From Oscillospiraceae bacterium (GTDB lineage: Bacteria; Bacillota; Clostridia; Oscillospirales; Acutalibacteraceae): a DNA stretch of 64,000 bases. Below are positions 1-6,896 of the stretch, one piece after another. The first letter of the stretch is position 1. Each line of letters begins with the position of its first letter. The stretch covers positions 94,225 to 158,224 of the forward strand of contig CAJTCU010000007.1 of assembly GCA_910574935.1 (NCBI GenBank), written 5' to 3'. The notes below the pieces were generated by a model. That model saw only the letters and a program-made list of their open reading frames with translations, did no database searches and was not told the origin of the DNA. The translations under genes and the position numbers were made by a program.

Positions 1-229
1 ATTTTCTATTGGCCTTTTTATAGGGCTCCTGTACCCGGCGTACGGCCTCCACCACATCTTGGGCGGCAATGTATTCATCATCTATCACGGTAGTATCTCC
101 AATAAGCCCTAGTACCGTGCTGTGCGCGCCTACCCAGGTATTAACGGTCACATCGTAACGGCTGGTCAGCTTTTTCATAAAGTCATCCACTTTTTCTTGA
201 AGTTGGTTGGGCTTGAGTACAATAATCAT
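1..229 (-). CDS. aroF: 3-deoxy-7-phosphoheptulonate (DAHP) synthase, N-terminal part
   Basis: The first 76 residues of a DAHP synthase, cut off by the window edge. The enzyme joins phosphoenolpyruvate and erythrose 4-phosphate in the first step of the shikimate pathway. The visible part begins MIIVLKP and has the HSTVLGLIGDT segment and the RVQEPYKKANRK linker of the ferredoxin-like N-terminal domain seen in type I-beta enzymes; in that family this domain is the allosteric site for Phe or Tyr. Two ATGs lie at 235 and 229. The second is chosen because an AGGAG box sits seven bases before it and only one or two before the first. Regulation is probably by attenuation in the leader at 302-559, downstream of aroE-aroK. 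Confidence 0.9.
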   Translation of the reverse strand, partial: MIIVLKPNQLQEKVDDFMKKLTSRYDVTVNTWVGAHSTVLGLIGDTTVIDDEYIAAQDVVEAVRRVQEPYKKANRK

Positions 230-301
230 ATTCATTCTCCTAACAAAAATTTTTGCAAGATCGGAAACGGTGTTGTTCAACGTTTTGACAACTCTGAACA
301 C

Positions 302-327
302 AAAAAAGCGGAGCGCCACGGCTCCGC
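302..327 (-). terminator. Intrinsic terminator in the leader of the DAHP synthase gene
   Basis: On the minus strand a seven-base stem GCGGAGC/GCTCCGC (321-327 with 308-314) is followed by six T (302-307). It lies between the leader peptide stop and the DAHP synthase start, so it would end transcription before the structural gene, as an attenuator does. I could not find a convincing competing antiterminator by eye. Confidence 0.75.
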
Positions 328-380
328 AAATATAAATCTCTATCTTCTTGTCTACTACAGACAGGTCGTAGCAACATGGT

Positions 381-485
381 TCAAGAGGAAACGCCGCCGT
401 CTATTCCATTGTACGCACAAAAAACTCGCGCGGTAAATCGCAAGCTAAAATAATAATAAAATCGTTTTGCACGGTAAATAGCCAT
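381..485 (-). CDS. Aromatic leader peptide (attenuator peptide)
   Basis: A 34-codon open frame lying inside the untranslated leader of the DAHP synthase transcript. It begins ATG at 485, with an AAAGGA box about 11 bases upstream, and ends TGA at 381. Codons 9-13 read Phe-Tyr-Tyr-Tyr-Phe, and two more Phe and two more Tyr are scattered along it, which is far above chance for so short a frame. It lies 82 bases after aroK, downstream of its own promoter and upstream of an intrinsic terminator. The natural reading is a leader peptide whose translation senses charged tRNA-Tyr or tRNA-Phe. Translation itself is inferred, and the peptide probably has no other function. Confidence 0.7.
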   Translation of the reverse strand: MAIYRAKRFYYYFSLRFTARVFCAYNGIDGGVSS

Positions 486-530
486 AGACAGAGATGTCCT
501 TTCTATGCAATATCTTTATCTTTGAATTTC

Positions 531-559
531 ATTTTATCTCAAATGTACTGTCTTGTCAA
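531..559 (-). promoter_or_regulatory. Promoter for the DAHP synthase leader
   Basis: A TTGACA box (554-559) and a TAAAAT box (531-536) on the minus strand are separated by 17 bases. The site lies directly after the aroK stop, so the DAHP synthase gene has its own transcript starting near 524, with a leader of about 295 bases. Confidence 0.85.
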
Positions 560-567
560 GTGCTTTT

Positions 568-1101
568 TCATTCACCATCACTGGTCTGGACCCAGTGCGC
601 ATAGGCTGTTTCCACCCGCCGGGCCACTGTTAGAGGCGGAGCACCTGCGTCTACCGTTAGGTCCGCAGCTGTTTGGTATAAAGGACAACGCTTTTCATGA
701 AGCATAGCAATCACCTGCCGCCGGTCCGGCACTTGCAGCAGTGGACGTCGCTTGTCCCGCTTTAGACGTTCCTGGAGCGCAGCTAGGGGAACATCCAAAA
801 AAATAATGACTCCGCCTTTTTCGTGAAAGGCCTCCACATTCTTTTCGGCCAGTACCGTACCCCCGCCACTGGCAATAATCTGCTGCTTTTTTTCTGCGAT
901 TTCTCGCACAGCCTGGGTCTCCCGCCAACGAAAACCGTCTTCACCATATTTTGCAAAAATCTCCGAGACTGTCATGCCCTCCCGGGCCTCAATGTACTGG
1001 TCCAAATCGCAAAATTCCCGTTCCATTAGTTTTGCCAGCCACCGGCCCACACTGGTCTTTCCGCAGCCCATAAAGCCGCAGAGGATGATATTTCCACTCA
1101 T
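568..1101 (-). CDS. aroK: Shikimate kinase
   Basis: A 177-residue cytoplasmic enzyme that phosphorylates shikimate at the 3-hydroxyl using ATP. Residues 9-17 form the Walker A loop GFMGCGKTS. The shikimate-binding DLD motif follows near residue 33, then a SGGG loop near residue 78 and the RRPLL lid segment near residue 118. The length is typical of the family. The ATG overlaps the aroE stop as ATGA, so the two genes are translationally coupled. It is followed after the stop by the separate promoter of the DAHP synthase leader. Nothing is unusual apart from the extended C-terminal tail HWVQTSDGE. Confidence 0.95.
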   Translation of the reverse strand: MSGNIILCGFMGCGKTSVGRWLAKLMEREFCDLDQYIEAREGMTVSEIFAKYGEDGFRWRETQAVREIAEKKQQIIASGGGTVLAEKNVEAFHEKGGVIIFLDVPLAALQERLKRDKRRPLLQVPDRRQVIAMLHEKRCPLYQTAADLTVDAGAPPLTVARRVETAYAHWVQTSDGE

Positions 1102-2006
1102 GACCGGCCTCCAAACAGCCGCTCCATCTCTTTCTGAGCGTCCTGGATCAGCCGCAAAAGATCCTCATTGCGGAACTCTGTGTCATACCATATCTTGTGG
1201 GAATACGCCGCCTGGCATACCAACATCCCCATGCCGGGCACGGTTTTCGCACCCAACCCGCGGGCTTTTTTTAGCAGCGCCGTCTCAGTGGGGTTATAGA
1301 CCGCATCGAACACCGCGCTACACCGGGCCACCACCCGCTCGCTCACAGGGCAGGCCTCCCAGTGGGGATACATGCCCACGCTGGTGGCGTTTACCAGCAG
1401 GCCATAGCGGCAGGGGGGCTCCTCCTCCAGCTCCCGGTAGCTTTCTACCGTGACCAAGAAGCGCTGGTCCCCCCGGCCCCGGGCAAACTCCGCCAGCTTA
1501 TTGGCCAACTCCATCGCCTTTTCGTAGGAACCCTCCCGGTGGACCAGGGTGATGTCAAAATCCTTATGCTGGATCGCCGCCTGAAAAGCTACGGCCTTGG
1601 CCGCACCGCCGCTACCCAGAATCAGCACTTTCCGGCGGAAATCCAGACCGTGGATAGCCAGAGATACCGCCGCGCCGGCGCCATCGGTGGTATAGCCGTA
1701 AAGCCTGCCGTCCACCACCTTTACGGTGTTCACCGAGCCGCATAGCTTCGCGCTCTCGCACATATCCTCAAGGTAAGGTATGATAGCTGTCTTATGGGGG
1801 ATGGTAACGTTAAAGCAATCCAGTTCCCGCAGTTTTGGTAACGCCGCTTTCAAATCTGGCACATCCAGCACCTGATACTCCATTGGAATGTTGGATAGCT
1901 CAAATAGGCGTTTCTGAATAAAAGGCGACATGGTATGCCCAATGGGGTGGCCAATCACCCCTGCTCGGACAGCCGCCTTGCCGGCGGCCATCTTTTGTGT
2001 GATCAT
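1098..2006 (-). CDS. aroE: Shikimate dehydrogenase
   Basis: A 302-residue NADP-dependent enzyme reducing 3-dehydroshikimate to shikimate. The GVIGHPIGHTMSP substrate motif sits near the N-terminus, followed by NVTIPHKT with the catalytic lysine, a LGSGGAAKAVAF nucleotide-binding loop, NATSVGMYP and a C-terminal GMGMLVCQA. An in-frame ATG at 2045 would add 13 residues but has no ribosome site. The ATG at 2006 follows AAAGGAAGAGGG with good spacing and is preferred. First gene of the aroE-aroK pair, divergent from acpP. Confidence 0.95.
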   Translation of the reverse strand: MITQKMAAGKAAVRAGVIGHPIGHTMSPFIQKRLFELSNIPMEYQVLDVPDLKAALPKLRELDCFNVTIPHKTAIIPYLEDMCESAKLCGSVNTVKVVDGRLYGYTTDGAGAAVSLAIHGLDFRRKVLILGSGGAAKAVAFQAAIQHKDFDITLVHREGSYEKAMELANKLAEFARGRGDQRFLVTVESYRELEEEPPCRYGLLVNATSVGMYPHWEACPVSERVVARCSAVFDAVYNPTETALLKKARGLGAKTVPGMGMLVCQAAYSHKIWYDTEFRNEDLLRLIQDAQKEMERLFGGRS

Positions 2007-2089
2007 GGAGATTTTCCCTCTTCCTTTCTGGATTTTGTGGACCATAGCCGGGAAAAAGGCCCAAATATGGATTTTTTTTCATTTCATAG

Positions 2090-2118
2090 TTGACAAAGGG
2101 CCACGCAGTAAATAAAAT
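2090..2118 (+). promoter_or_regulatory. Strong promoter upstream of acpP
   Basis: TTGACA (2090-2095), a 17-base spacer, then TAAAAT (2113-2118). The predicted start near 2125 leaves a leader of about 160 bases before acpP, which is long; I see no clear riboswitch in it. Confidence 0.75.
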
Positions 2119-2283
2119 GAAAGGGATAGATGTACTCACCGTAAGCTCCGGTATGGGACTATTATAGCACAGGCGTGCAGGTTTGTCCATCATCACTCAC
2201 AGCGGCTCAAGCTGTTAGGGAATCCGTCCCGTTGGACTGGACTCCCACAAATATGAAATATCTAAAATTAGGAGGCAGCAAAG

Positions 2284-2517
2284 ATGGTTCTGGAAAAAAT
2301 TAAAACAATACTCAGTGAGCAGTTCAGTGTAGAAGAAAGTGAGATCTCTCCTGATACTCTTTTGGAGGACGACCTGGGGGCCGACTCCTTGGATGTCGTG
2401 GACCTGCTGATGACCATTGAGGACGATTTTGAGGTGGAGATTCCCGACGAAGAGGTAGAAAATATCAAGACCGTGGGCGCGCTGGTAGAGTACATCGAGA
2501 GCCATTCTCAGGACTAA
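2284..2517 (+). CDS. acpP: Acyl carrier protein
   Basis: A 77-residue acidic four-helix protein that carries growing acyl chains on a phosphopantetheine arm. The attachment serine is Ser35 in the GADSLDVVDLLM motif. Length and charge are normal. AGGAGG sits eight bases before the ATG. The gene is alone here, not next to fatty acid genes, so it could serve general fatty acid synthesis or a dedicated pathway; the sequence does not decide. A hairpin follows the stop. Confidence 0.95.
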   Translation: MVLEKIKTILSEQFSVEESEISPDTLLEDDLGADSLDVVDLLMTIEDDFEVEIPDEEVENIKTVGALVEYIESHSQD

Positions 2518-2529
2518 GCCCCGCTTTCG

Positions 2530-2561
2530 GCCCGCGGCAGACCTTTTGCCCGGGCTTTTTT
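2530..2561 (+). terminator. Terminator after acpP
   Basis: GCCCG (2530-2534) pairs with CGGGC (2551-2555), followed by six T. The loop is rather large, so efficiency is uncertain. Confidence 0.5.
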
Positions 2562-2573
2562 CATCTTTCTAAA

Positions 2574-2741
2574 CCAGCGGCGGCCTTTGTCACCATTGTT
2601 CTAAACTCTGACAATGTACAGAACACTTATGAGGCGCTTAAGGCCAAGGGCCTTGAAATCGACCCGTCCAAAACCGCTGTCTGGGGCGTTCAGGAGCTAA
2701 CCTTCCAGGACCCGGACAGTAATGAGATGGGATTTCCCTAG
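2574..2741 (+). pseudogene. C-terminal remnant of a VOC/glyoxalase-family protein
   Basis: Fifty-five codons read in frame to a TAG at 2739-2741. They include a TYEALKAKGLEI helix and end QELTFQDPDSNEMGFP, the typical last strands and metal-site region of vicinal oxygen chelate proteins (glyoxalase or bleomycin-resistance fold). There is no start codon or ribosome site, and the frame runs back into the acpP terminator, so roughly the first half of the usual ~120-residue domain is missing. This is a decayed gene fragment; function is lost. Confidence 0.6.
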
Positions 2742-2745
2742 TGAC

Positions 2746-2776
2746 AAAAAGAGCCCCTTTGACTGGGGCTTTTTCT
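2746..2776. terminator. Bidirectional terminator
   Basis: AGCCCC (2752-2757) and GGGGCT (2765-2770) are flanked by an A run on the left and a T-rich run on the right, so it can act on both strands. It insulates proS from the upstream remnant. Confidence 0.75.
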
Positions 2777-2831
2777 TTTGCATCGGTCTGGCCTGCTCAT
2801 AAAATCGCACCCGGTTTTTTGCGCAAATTCC

Positions 2832-2860
2832 TTGCAAATCCCTACCGTTCCCGTTATAAT
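2832..2860 (+). promoter_or_regulatory. proS promoter
   Basis: TTGCAA (2832-2837), 17 bases, then a consensus TATAAT (2855-2860). The leader is only about 28 bases, leaving no room for a T-box. Confidence 0.8.
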
Positions 2861-2894
2861 GAGTAGGAATACGCAATCGGAAAGGACGATGGAT

Positions 2895-4334
2895 ATGGCA
2901 CAACAAAAAAAGATGGTAGAGGCCATCACCTCTATGGATGAGGACTTTACCCAGTGGTATACCGATGTAGTAAAAAAGGCCGAGCTGGCCGACTACTCCA
3001 GCGTAAAGGGCTGCATTGTGTACGAGCCTTACGGCTATGCCATTTGGGAGAACATCCAGCATGAGATGGACGTCCGCTTTAAAAAGCTGGGTGTGCGGAA
3101 TGTCTGTATGCCCATGCTTATTCCCGAGAGCCTGCTGCAAAAGGAAAAGGACCACATTGACGGCTTCGCCCCCGAGTGCGCCGTGGTAACCCAGGGGGGC
3201 GGTGAAGACCTAAGCGAAAAGCTGTACATCCGCCCTACCAGCGAAGTGTTGTTTTGTGAGCATTACCAGAAGGTGATCCACTCTTATCGAGACTTGCCCA
3301 AGCTGTATAACCAGTGGTGTTCGGTAGTACGCTGGGAAAAGACTACACGGCCATTCCTGCGAGGTATGGAGTTTTTGTGGCAAGAGGGTCATACCATGCA
3401 CGAAACCCCCGAGGAGGCCCAGGAATTCGCCCTAAAAATGCTACGGGTATACGAAGAGGTTTATCGGGACGTGCTGGCTATACCCCCTGTAGTGGGCAAA
3501 AAGACGGAAAAGGAGAAGTTCGCCGGGGCCGAGGCCACCTATACCCTGGAACCCATGATGCACAATGGCGTGGCCCTTCAGGGCGGCACCACCCATTACT
3601 TTGGCGATGGCTTTGCTAAAGCTTTTGGGATTGCTTTCACCGGTCGGGACAATCAGCTGAGCGCCCCCTTCCAGACCTCCTGGGGCATGAGCACCCGGCT
3701 CATCGGTGCGGTGATTATGGTTCACGGAGATGACAGCGGCCTGGTATTGCCCCCCAAGGTGGCTCCTGTACAGGTGGTTATTCTGCCCATTGCCATGCAC
3801 AAGCCAGGAGTACTAGAAAAGGCTCGAGAGCTTTGTGAGCGCCTCTCGGAAAAATTCCGGGTAAAACTAGATGACAGCGATAACTCTCCCGGGTGGAAAT
3901 TTTCGCAGTATGAGATGCAGGGCGTACCTCTGCGTCTAGAAATTGGTCCCAAAGACATCGAAAATAGCCAGTGTGTGCTGGTGCGCCGGGACAATCGAGC
4001 AAAGACTTTTGTCTCACTGGATCAGTTGGAAGAGACTATTACCCATAGCTTGGAAGAACTACACCAGGCTATGTATCAAAAGGCCCAGGAAAACCTGGCA
4101 CAAAAGACTCACGTGGCCACCACCCACGAAGAATTTTTGGATCTTGCAAAAAATAGGCCAGGCTTCATCAAGGCCATGTGGTGCGGCGACAGTGCCTGCG
4201 AGGACCAGCTGAAAGACGAGACCGGCGGCGTAAAGAGCCGGTGTATTCCTTTTGAGGAGGAACCTGTTTCCGACGTATGTGTCTGCTGCGGAAAGCCCGC
4301 TAAGCATATGCTATACTGGGGCCGTCAGTACTAA
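2895..4334 (+). CDS. proS: Prolyl-tRNA synthetase, archaeal/eukaryotic type
   Basis: A 479-residue class II synthetase that charges tRNA-Pro. It has the RPTSE motif 2 region, [14 protein letters not shown], and the C-terminal cysteine-containing zinc-type domain ending WGRQY. There is no editing insertion. This is the short archaeal/eukaryotic-like class (ProS type 3), also found in some Clostridia and mycoplasmas, not the long E. coli type. The ATG at 2895 is preferred over the one at 2889 because AGGA lies eight bases before it. The longer frame running back to 2778 crosses the promoter and is not used. Single-gene unit with its own promoter and terminator. Confidence 0.95.
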   Translation: MAQQKKMVEAITSMDEDFTQWYTDVVKKAELADYSSVKGCIVYEPYGYAIWENIQHEMDVRFKKLGVRNVCMPMLIPESLLQKEKDHIDGFAPECAVVTQGGGEDLSEKLYIRPTSEVLFCEHYQKVIHSYRDLPKLYNQWCSVVRWEKTTRPFLRGMEFLWQEGHTMHETPEEAQEFALKMLRVYEEVYRDVLAIPPVVGKKTEKEKFAGAEATYTLEPMMHNGVALQGGTTHYFGDGFAKAFGIAFTGRDNQLSAPFQTSWGMSTRLIGAVIMVHGDDSGLVLPPKVAPVQVVILPIAMHKPGVLEKARELCERLSEKFRVKLDDSDNSPGWKFSQYEMQGVPLRLEIGPKDIENSQCVLVRRDNRAKTFVSLDQLEETITHSLEELHQAMYQKAQENLAQKTHVATTHEEFLDLAKNRPGFIKAMWCGDSACEDQLKDETGGVKSRCIPFEEEPVSDVCVCCGKPAKHMLYWGRQY

Positions 4335-4347
4335 AGAATCGACTACT

Positions 4348-4384
4348 GAAGCCGTGTTCCTCTTTTGGAACATGGCTTCTTGTA
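4348..4384 (+). terminator. proS terminator
   Basis: A 13-base stem (one G-T pair) beginning GAAGCCGTG and ending CATGGCTTC is followed by TTGTATTT. Confidence 0.7.
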
Positions 4385-4488
4385 TTTCATGAGATTTAAC
4401 GTGGACTTGTTTTATTCCATCTGTAAAATAGGTGGGGAGACTCCTTGTACCCTTTTCAAAATTGTTATAGAAAAATGCAATAATTTCC

Positions 4489-4549
4489 TTTACTTTTTAG
4501 GGCTGGTGATATACAATAGAAATTGTAATCCATATGCGTTTTCGCATAT
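4489..4549 (+). promoter_or_regulatory. Promoter with two adjacent perfect inverted repeats (putative operator)
   Basis: A possible promoter TTTACT (4489-4494), 17 bases, TACAAT (4512-4517) lies before the oxidoreductase gene. The -10 is the left arm of a perfect inverted repeat TACAAT-AGAA-ATTGTA (4512-4527). Four bases later comes a second one, ATATGCG-TTTT-CGCATAT (4532-4549). Two symmetrical sites on and just after a promoter suggest binding by a repressor. The regulator is unknown. Confidence 0.5.
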
Positions 4550-4578
4550 AGCATATATGAATTTGGAGGATGATTCCC

Positions 4579-5697
4579 ATGGCAAAACTAAAAATTGGCT
4601 TTATCGGCTGCGGCGGCATCGCCAACCAGAAGCATCTGCCTGGCATGGCTCAGCAGACTGAGTATGTCGATTTAGTCGCTTTCTGCGATCTTATCCCCGA
4701 GCGCGCCGAGAAGGCCGCTAAAGAGTACGGTACCCCTGACGCCAAGGTCTATACTGATTACCATGAGCTGCTGGCGGACAAGTCTATTGATGCTGTGCAT
4801 GTACTGACCCCCAACATTGCCCACTGTGAGATCACTGTGGCCGCTTTGGAGGCTGGCAAGCATGTTTTGTGCGAAAAGCCCATGGCCGCTACCCCCGAGG
4901 ATGCCCAGAAGATGCTGGACGCCCGGGACCGCACCGGCAAGATGCTGACTATTGGTTACCAGTATCGTCACTTCCATGAGAACGCCGTGGCCCGGGCCGT
5001 TGTGGCCGATGGCTGGCTGGGGGACATCTACTACGCCGAGGCCACCTACCTGCGCCGCCGTGGTGTGCCTACCTGGGGCGTGTTTACTGACAAGTCCAAG
5101 CAGGGCGGCGGTCCGCTAATCGACATTGGCACCCATGCTCTGGACAATACCTTGTTCCTGATGCAGAACTATGATGTAGACTATGTAGTCGGCACTTCTT
5201 TCGAGAAGCTGGGCCGTCTGCTTGGGCCCAAGGAGCAGGGCCAGGTTAACTGGCGGGGTGAATTTGACAGCTGGAACAACGAAACCTATGACGTAGAGGA
5301 CTCTGCCGTGGGCCAGATTAAGATGAAGAACGGCGCTGTTATCAATCTGCGGGCTTCTTGGGCCCTGAACATGGCCGAAAAGGCTGGCTGTGACAACCAG
5401 GCCCACACTCTGTTGTGTGGCACCAAGGGCGGCCTGGACACCATGGAGGGTCGTGTGCGTCTGAACCATGTGGTTGCTGGTCAGCCCAGCATCACCTGGG
5501 TAGGTGAAAAGGTGTCCGGTTATATCCCCGGTTTCAGCCAGGGCCCCGCACCTATCAGCAAGGAGCATGACATCTGGGTAAAGGCTCTGCGCGGCGAAGG
5601 CGAGCTGTTTGTTACTGCCGATCAGGCCTTTGTGGTCACCAAGATTCTGGACGCCATCTATCAGTCCAGCCGTACTGGCCAGGCCATCAAGTTCTAA
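4579..5697 (+). CDS. Gfo/Idh/MocA-family sugar oxidoreductase
   Basis: A 372-residue NAD(P)-dependent dehydrogenase acting on a cyclic polyol, sugar or glycoside. The N-terminal Rossmann loop is GFIGCGGIA. The catalytic CEKPMA motif is near residue 97, and GGGPLIDIGTHALD carries the substrate-site histidine. The exact substrate cannot be read from sequence. The ATG at 4579 is chosen because GGAGG lies nine bases before it; an upstream ATG at 4570 overlaps that box. It is followed by a sugar isomerase/epimerase-fold gene, a pairing seen in inositol catabolism and in 3-keto-sugar pathways, so oxidation followed by isomerisation or C-O/C-C cleavage is a reasonable inference. Confidence 0.85.
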   Translation: MAKLKIGFIGCGGIANQKHLPGMAQQTEYVDLVAFCDLIPERAEKAAKEYGTPDAKVYTDYHELLADKSIDAVHVLTPNIAHCEITVAALEAGKHVLCEKPMAATPEDAQKMLDARDRTGKMLTIGYQYRHFHENAVARAVVADGWLGDIYYAEATYLRRRGVPTWGVFTDKSKQGGGPLIDIGTHALDNTLFLMQNYDVDYVVGTSFEKLGRLLGPKEQGQVNWRGEFDSWNNETYDVEDSAVGQIKMKNGAVINLRASWALNMAEKAGCDNQAHTLLCGTKGGLDTMEGRVRLNHVVAGQPSITWVGEKVSGYIPGFSQGPAPISKEHDIWVKALRGEGELFVTADQAFVVTKILDAIYQSSRTGQAIKF

Positions 5698-5735
5698 GAC
5701 AAGCCTCAAAGAGCAATTCTTAATAGCCTTACGCT

Positions 5736-5780
5736 CAAGGCCGCGTTTTTGGCTCTTGCCAAGTTTTCAGCGCGGCCTTG
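5736..5780 (+). promoter_or_regulatory. Intercistronic hairpin
   Basis: A perfect ten-base outer stem CAAGGCCGCG (5736-5745) with CGCGGCCTTG (5771-5780) encloses a second perfect stem TTGGC-TCTT-GCCAA. No T run follows, so it is unlikely to be a strong terminator. It may stabilise or process the two-gene mRNA. Confidence 0.6.
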
Positions 5781-5823
5781 AACTATATAATACGCACCTA
5801 CTGAGAAAGGAACATATTCAAAT

Positions 5824-6672
5824 ATGGAAAATATTAATTTGCAGCTGTACTCTTTTGGTCATGACTGCCCCCTCTCTCCTCTGGAGAAAATCAAGGCTGC
5901 CGGTGAGATGGGCTATGCCGGTGTGGAGTTTGCCCGAGACTATGACGGTATTCCTGTAGAAGATGTAAAAAAGGCTTTGGATGAGGCTGGTGTCAAAGCG
6001 GTTTCCGCTCACGTGGGCTTTGACAAAATGGCTGAGGATTTGCCCTACTTAGCTCAGCTAGGCGTAAAGTATGTAGCCTGCCCTATGACCGCCTTTGCCG
6101 ACGTGGAGGAAGCCAAAGAGGTAGCTGCCGAGCTAAACAAGTGGGGGGAGGAAGCCAAAAAGTACGGTATTACCATTGGATATCATAATCATACCCAGGA
6201 GTTCAATAAGGACCAGGACAAGTACCTCTTTGACTGGGTAATGGAGAATACCAACCCGGACACTGTGGCCTTTGAAATCGACTGCGGCTGGGCCTCTGCT
6301 GCCGGCATTAACCCGGTGGAGTATATTAACCAGCACGCTGGGCGTATTGCTGCCATCCATATCAAGGAAAACGGCGCGGTCATTGGTCCGGATAAGGCGA
6401 ACTCCCGGAAGGATCCTCCGAAGATGAAGTTTGAGCTAGACGAAAATGGCAAGCCTATCTTCCCCCCTGAGTTCCTGCAGATGATGGAAGAGCGGGATAA
6501 GCTGAACGTAGCCACTGGCAGCGGTATTGTAAACTGGAAAGCCATAAAAGCCGCTGCGGACGCCCAGCGTGACGGGGTAATCTATGTAGTGGAACGTGAG
6601 GCTAACTATGGCGGTAAGGACCGTATTTCCTGTCTGAAAGAGGACATTGCCTGGCTGAAAGCAAATGTCTAA
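5824..6672 (+). CDS. Sugar phosphate isomerase/epimerase family TIM-barrel protein
   Basis: A 282-residue xylose-isomerase-like TIM barrel. Metal-ligand regions are visible: GVEFARDY near the start, YHNHTQEF in the middle, AFEIDCGW with the acidic ligand, AAIHIKEN, and VVEREANYGG near the end. The family includes inosose dehydratase (IolE), hydroxypyruvate isomerase and keto-sugar epimerases; the substrate here is unknown. The preceding oxidoreductase is 126 bases upstream in the same direction with only a hairpin between, so the two are likely co-transcribed. AAAGGA lies 12 bases before the ATG. Confidence 0.85.
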   Translation: MENINLQLYSFGHDCPLSPLEKIKAAGEMGYAGVEFARDYDGIPVEDVKKALDEAGVKAVSAHVGFDKMAEDLPYLAQLGVKYVACPMTAFADVEEAKEVAAELNKWGEEAKKYGITIGYHNHTQEFNKDQDKYLFDWVMENTNPDTVAFEIDCGWASAAGINPVEYINQHAGRIAAIHIKENGAVIGPDKANSRKDPPKMKFELDENGKPIFPPEFLQMMEERDKLNVATGSGIVNWKAIKAAADAQRDGVIYVVEREANYGGKDRISCLKEDIAWLKANV

Positions 6673-6688
6673 TGTATCAGTAGACCTA

Positions 6689-6750
6689 TCATTGATACTT
6701 ATATCAATGAGGCGGCGCATGAACTTTCAATTCATGCGCCGCTTTTATTT
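6689..6750 (+). terminator. Terminator after the sugar gene pair
   Basis: A perfect 12-base stem GCGGCGCATGAA (6712-6723) with its complement (6731-6742) is followed by TTTTATTT. Immediately before it lies another perfect nine-base hairpin TCATTGATA-CTTA-TATCAATGA (6689-6710). Confidence 0.85.
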
Positions 6751-6803
6751 ACATATTCAAACTTCTCCTAATTATTGAGCAATATGCCACACGCGATTCG
6801 CTT

Positions 6804-6852
6804 AGTTATAATTCTTAAGAAGAATTATAACTGCGTGCTCTCTGTGTATAAT
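6804..6852 (+). promoter_or_regulatory. Palindromic operator and promoter of the solute-binding protein gene
   Basis: A 29-base palindrome has 13-base perfect arms (6804-6816 and 6820-6832; right arm AAGAATTATAACT) and a three-base centre. Its right half, continuing GAATTATAACTGCG to 6835, ends 11 bases before a consensus TATAAT (6847-6852). There is no good -35 box; the palindrome occupies that place, which suggests an activator site. A close copy lies upstream of hydC at 19255-19285. Confidence 0.75.
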
Positions 6853-6896
6853 AGAAAATAGCATTGTTAAGCTAAATTCCAAATAAGGAGGGCTCA

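Noticed and set aside
2832..2894. T-box or other tRNA-sensing leader before proS
   Set aside because: The promoter at 2832-2860 leaves only about 28 bases of leader and no GGTGGTACC sequence is present.
2778..2894. N-terminal extension of prolyl-tRNA synthetase back to 2778
   Set aside because: The extension would cross the TTGCAA/TATAAT promoter and is not protein-like; the conserved protein starts at MAQQKK with a good ribosome site.
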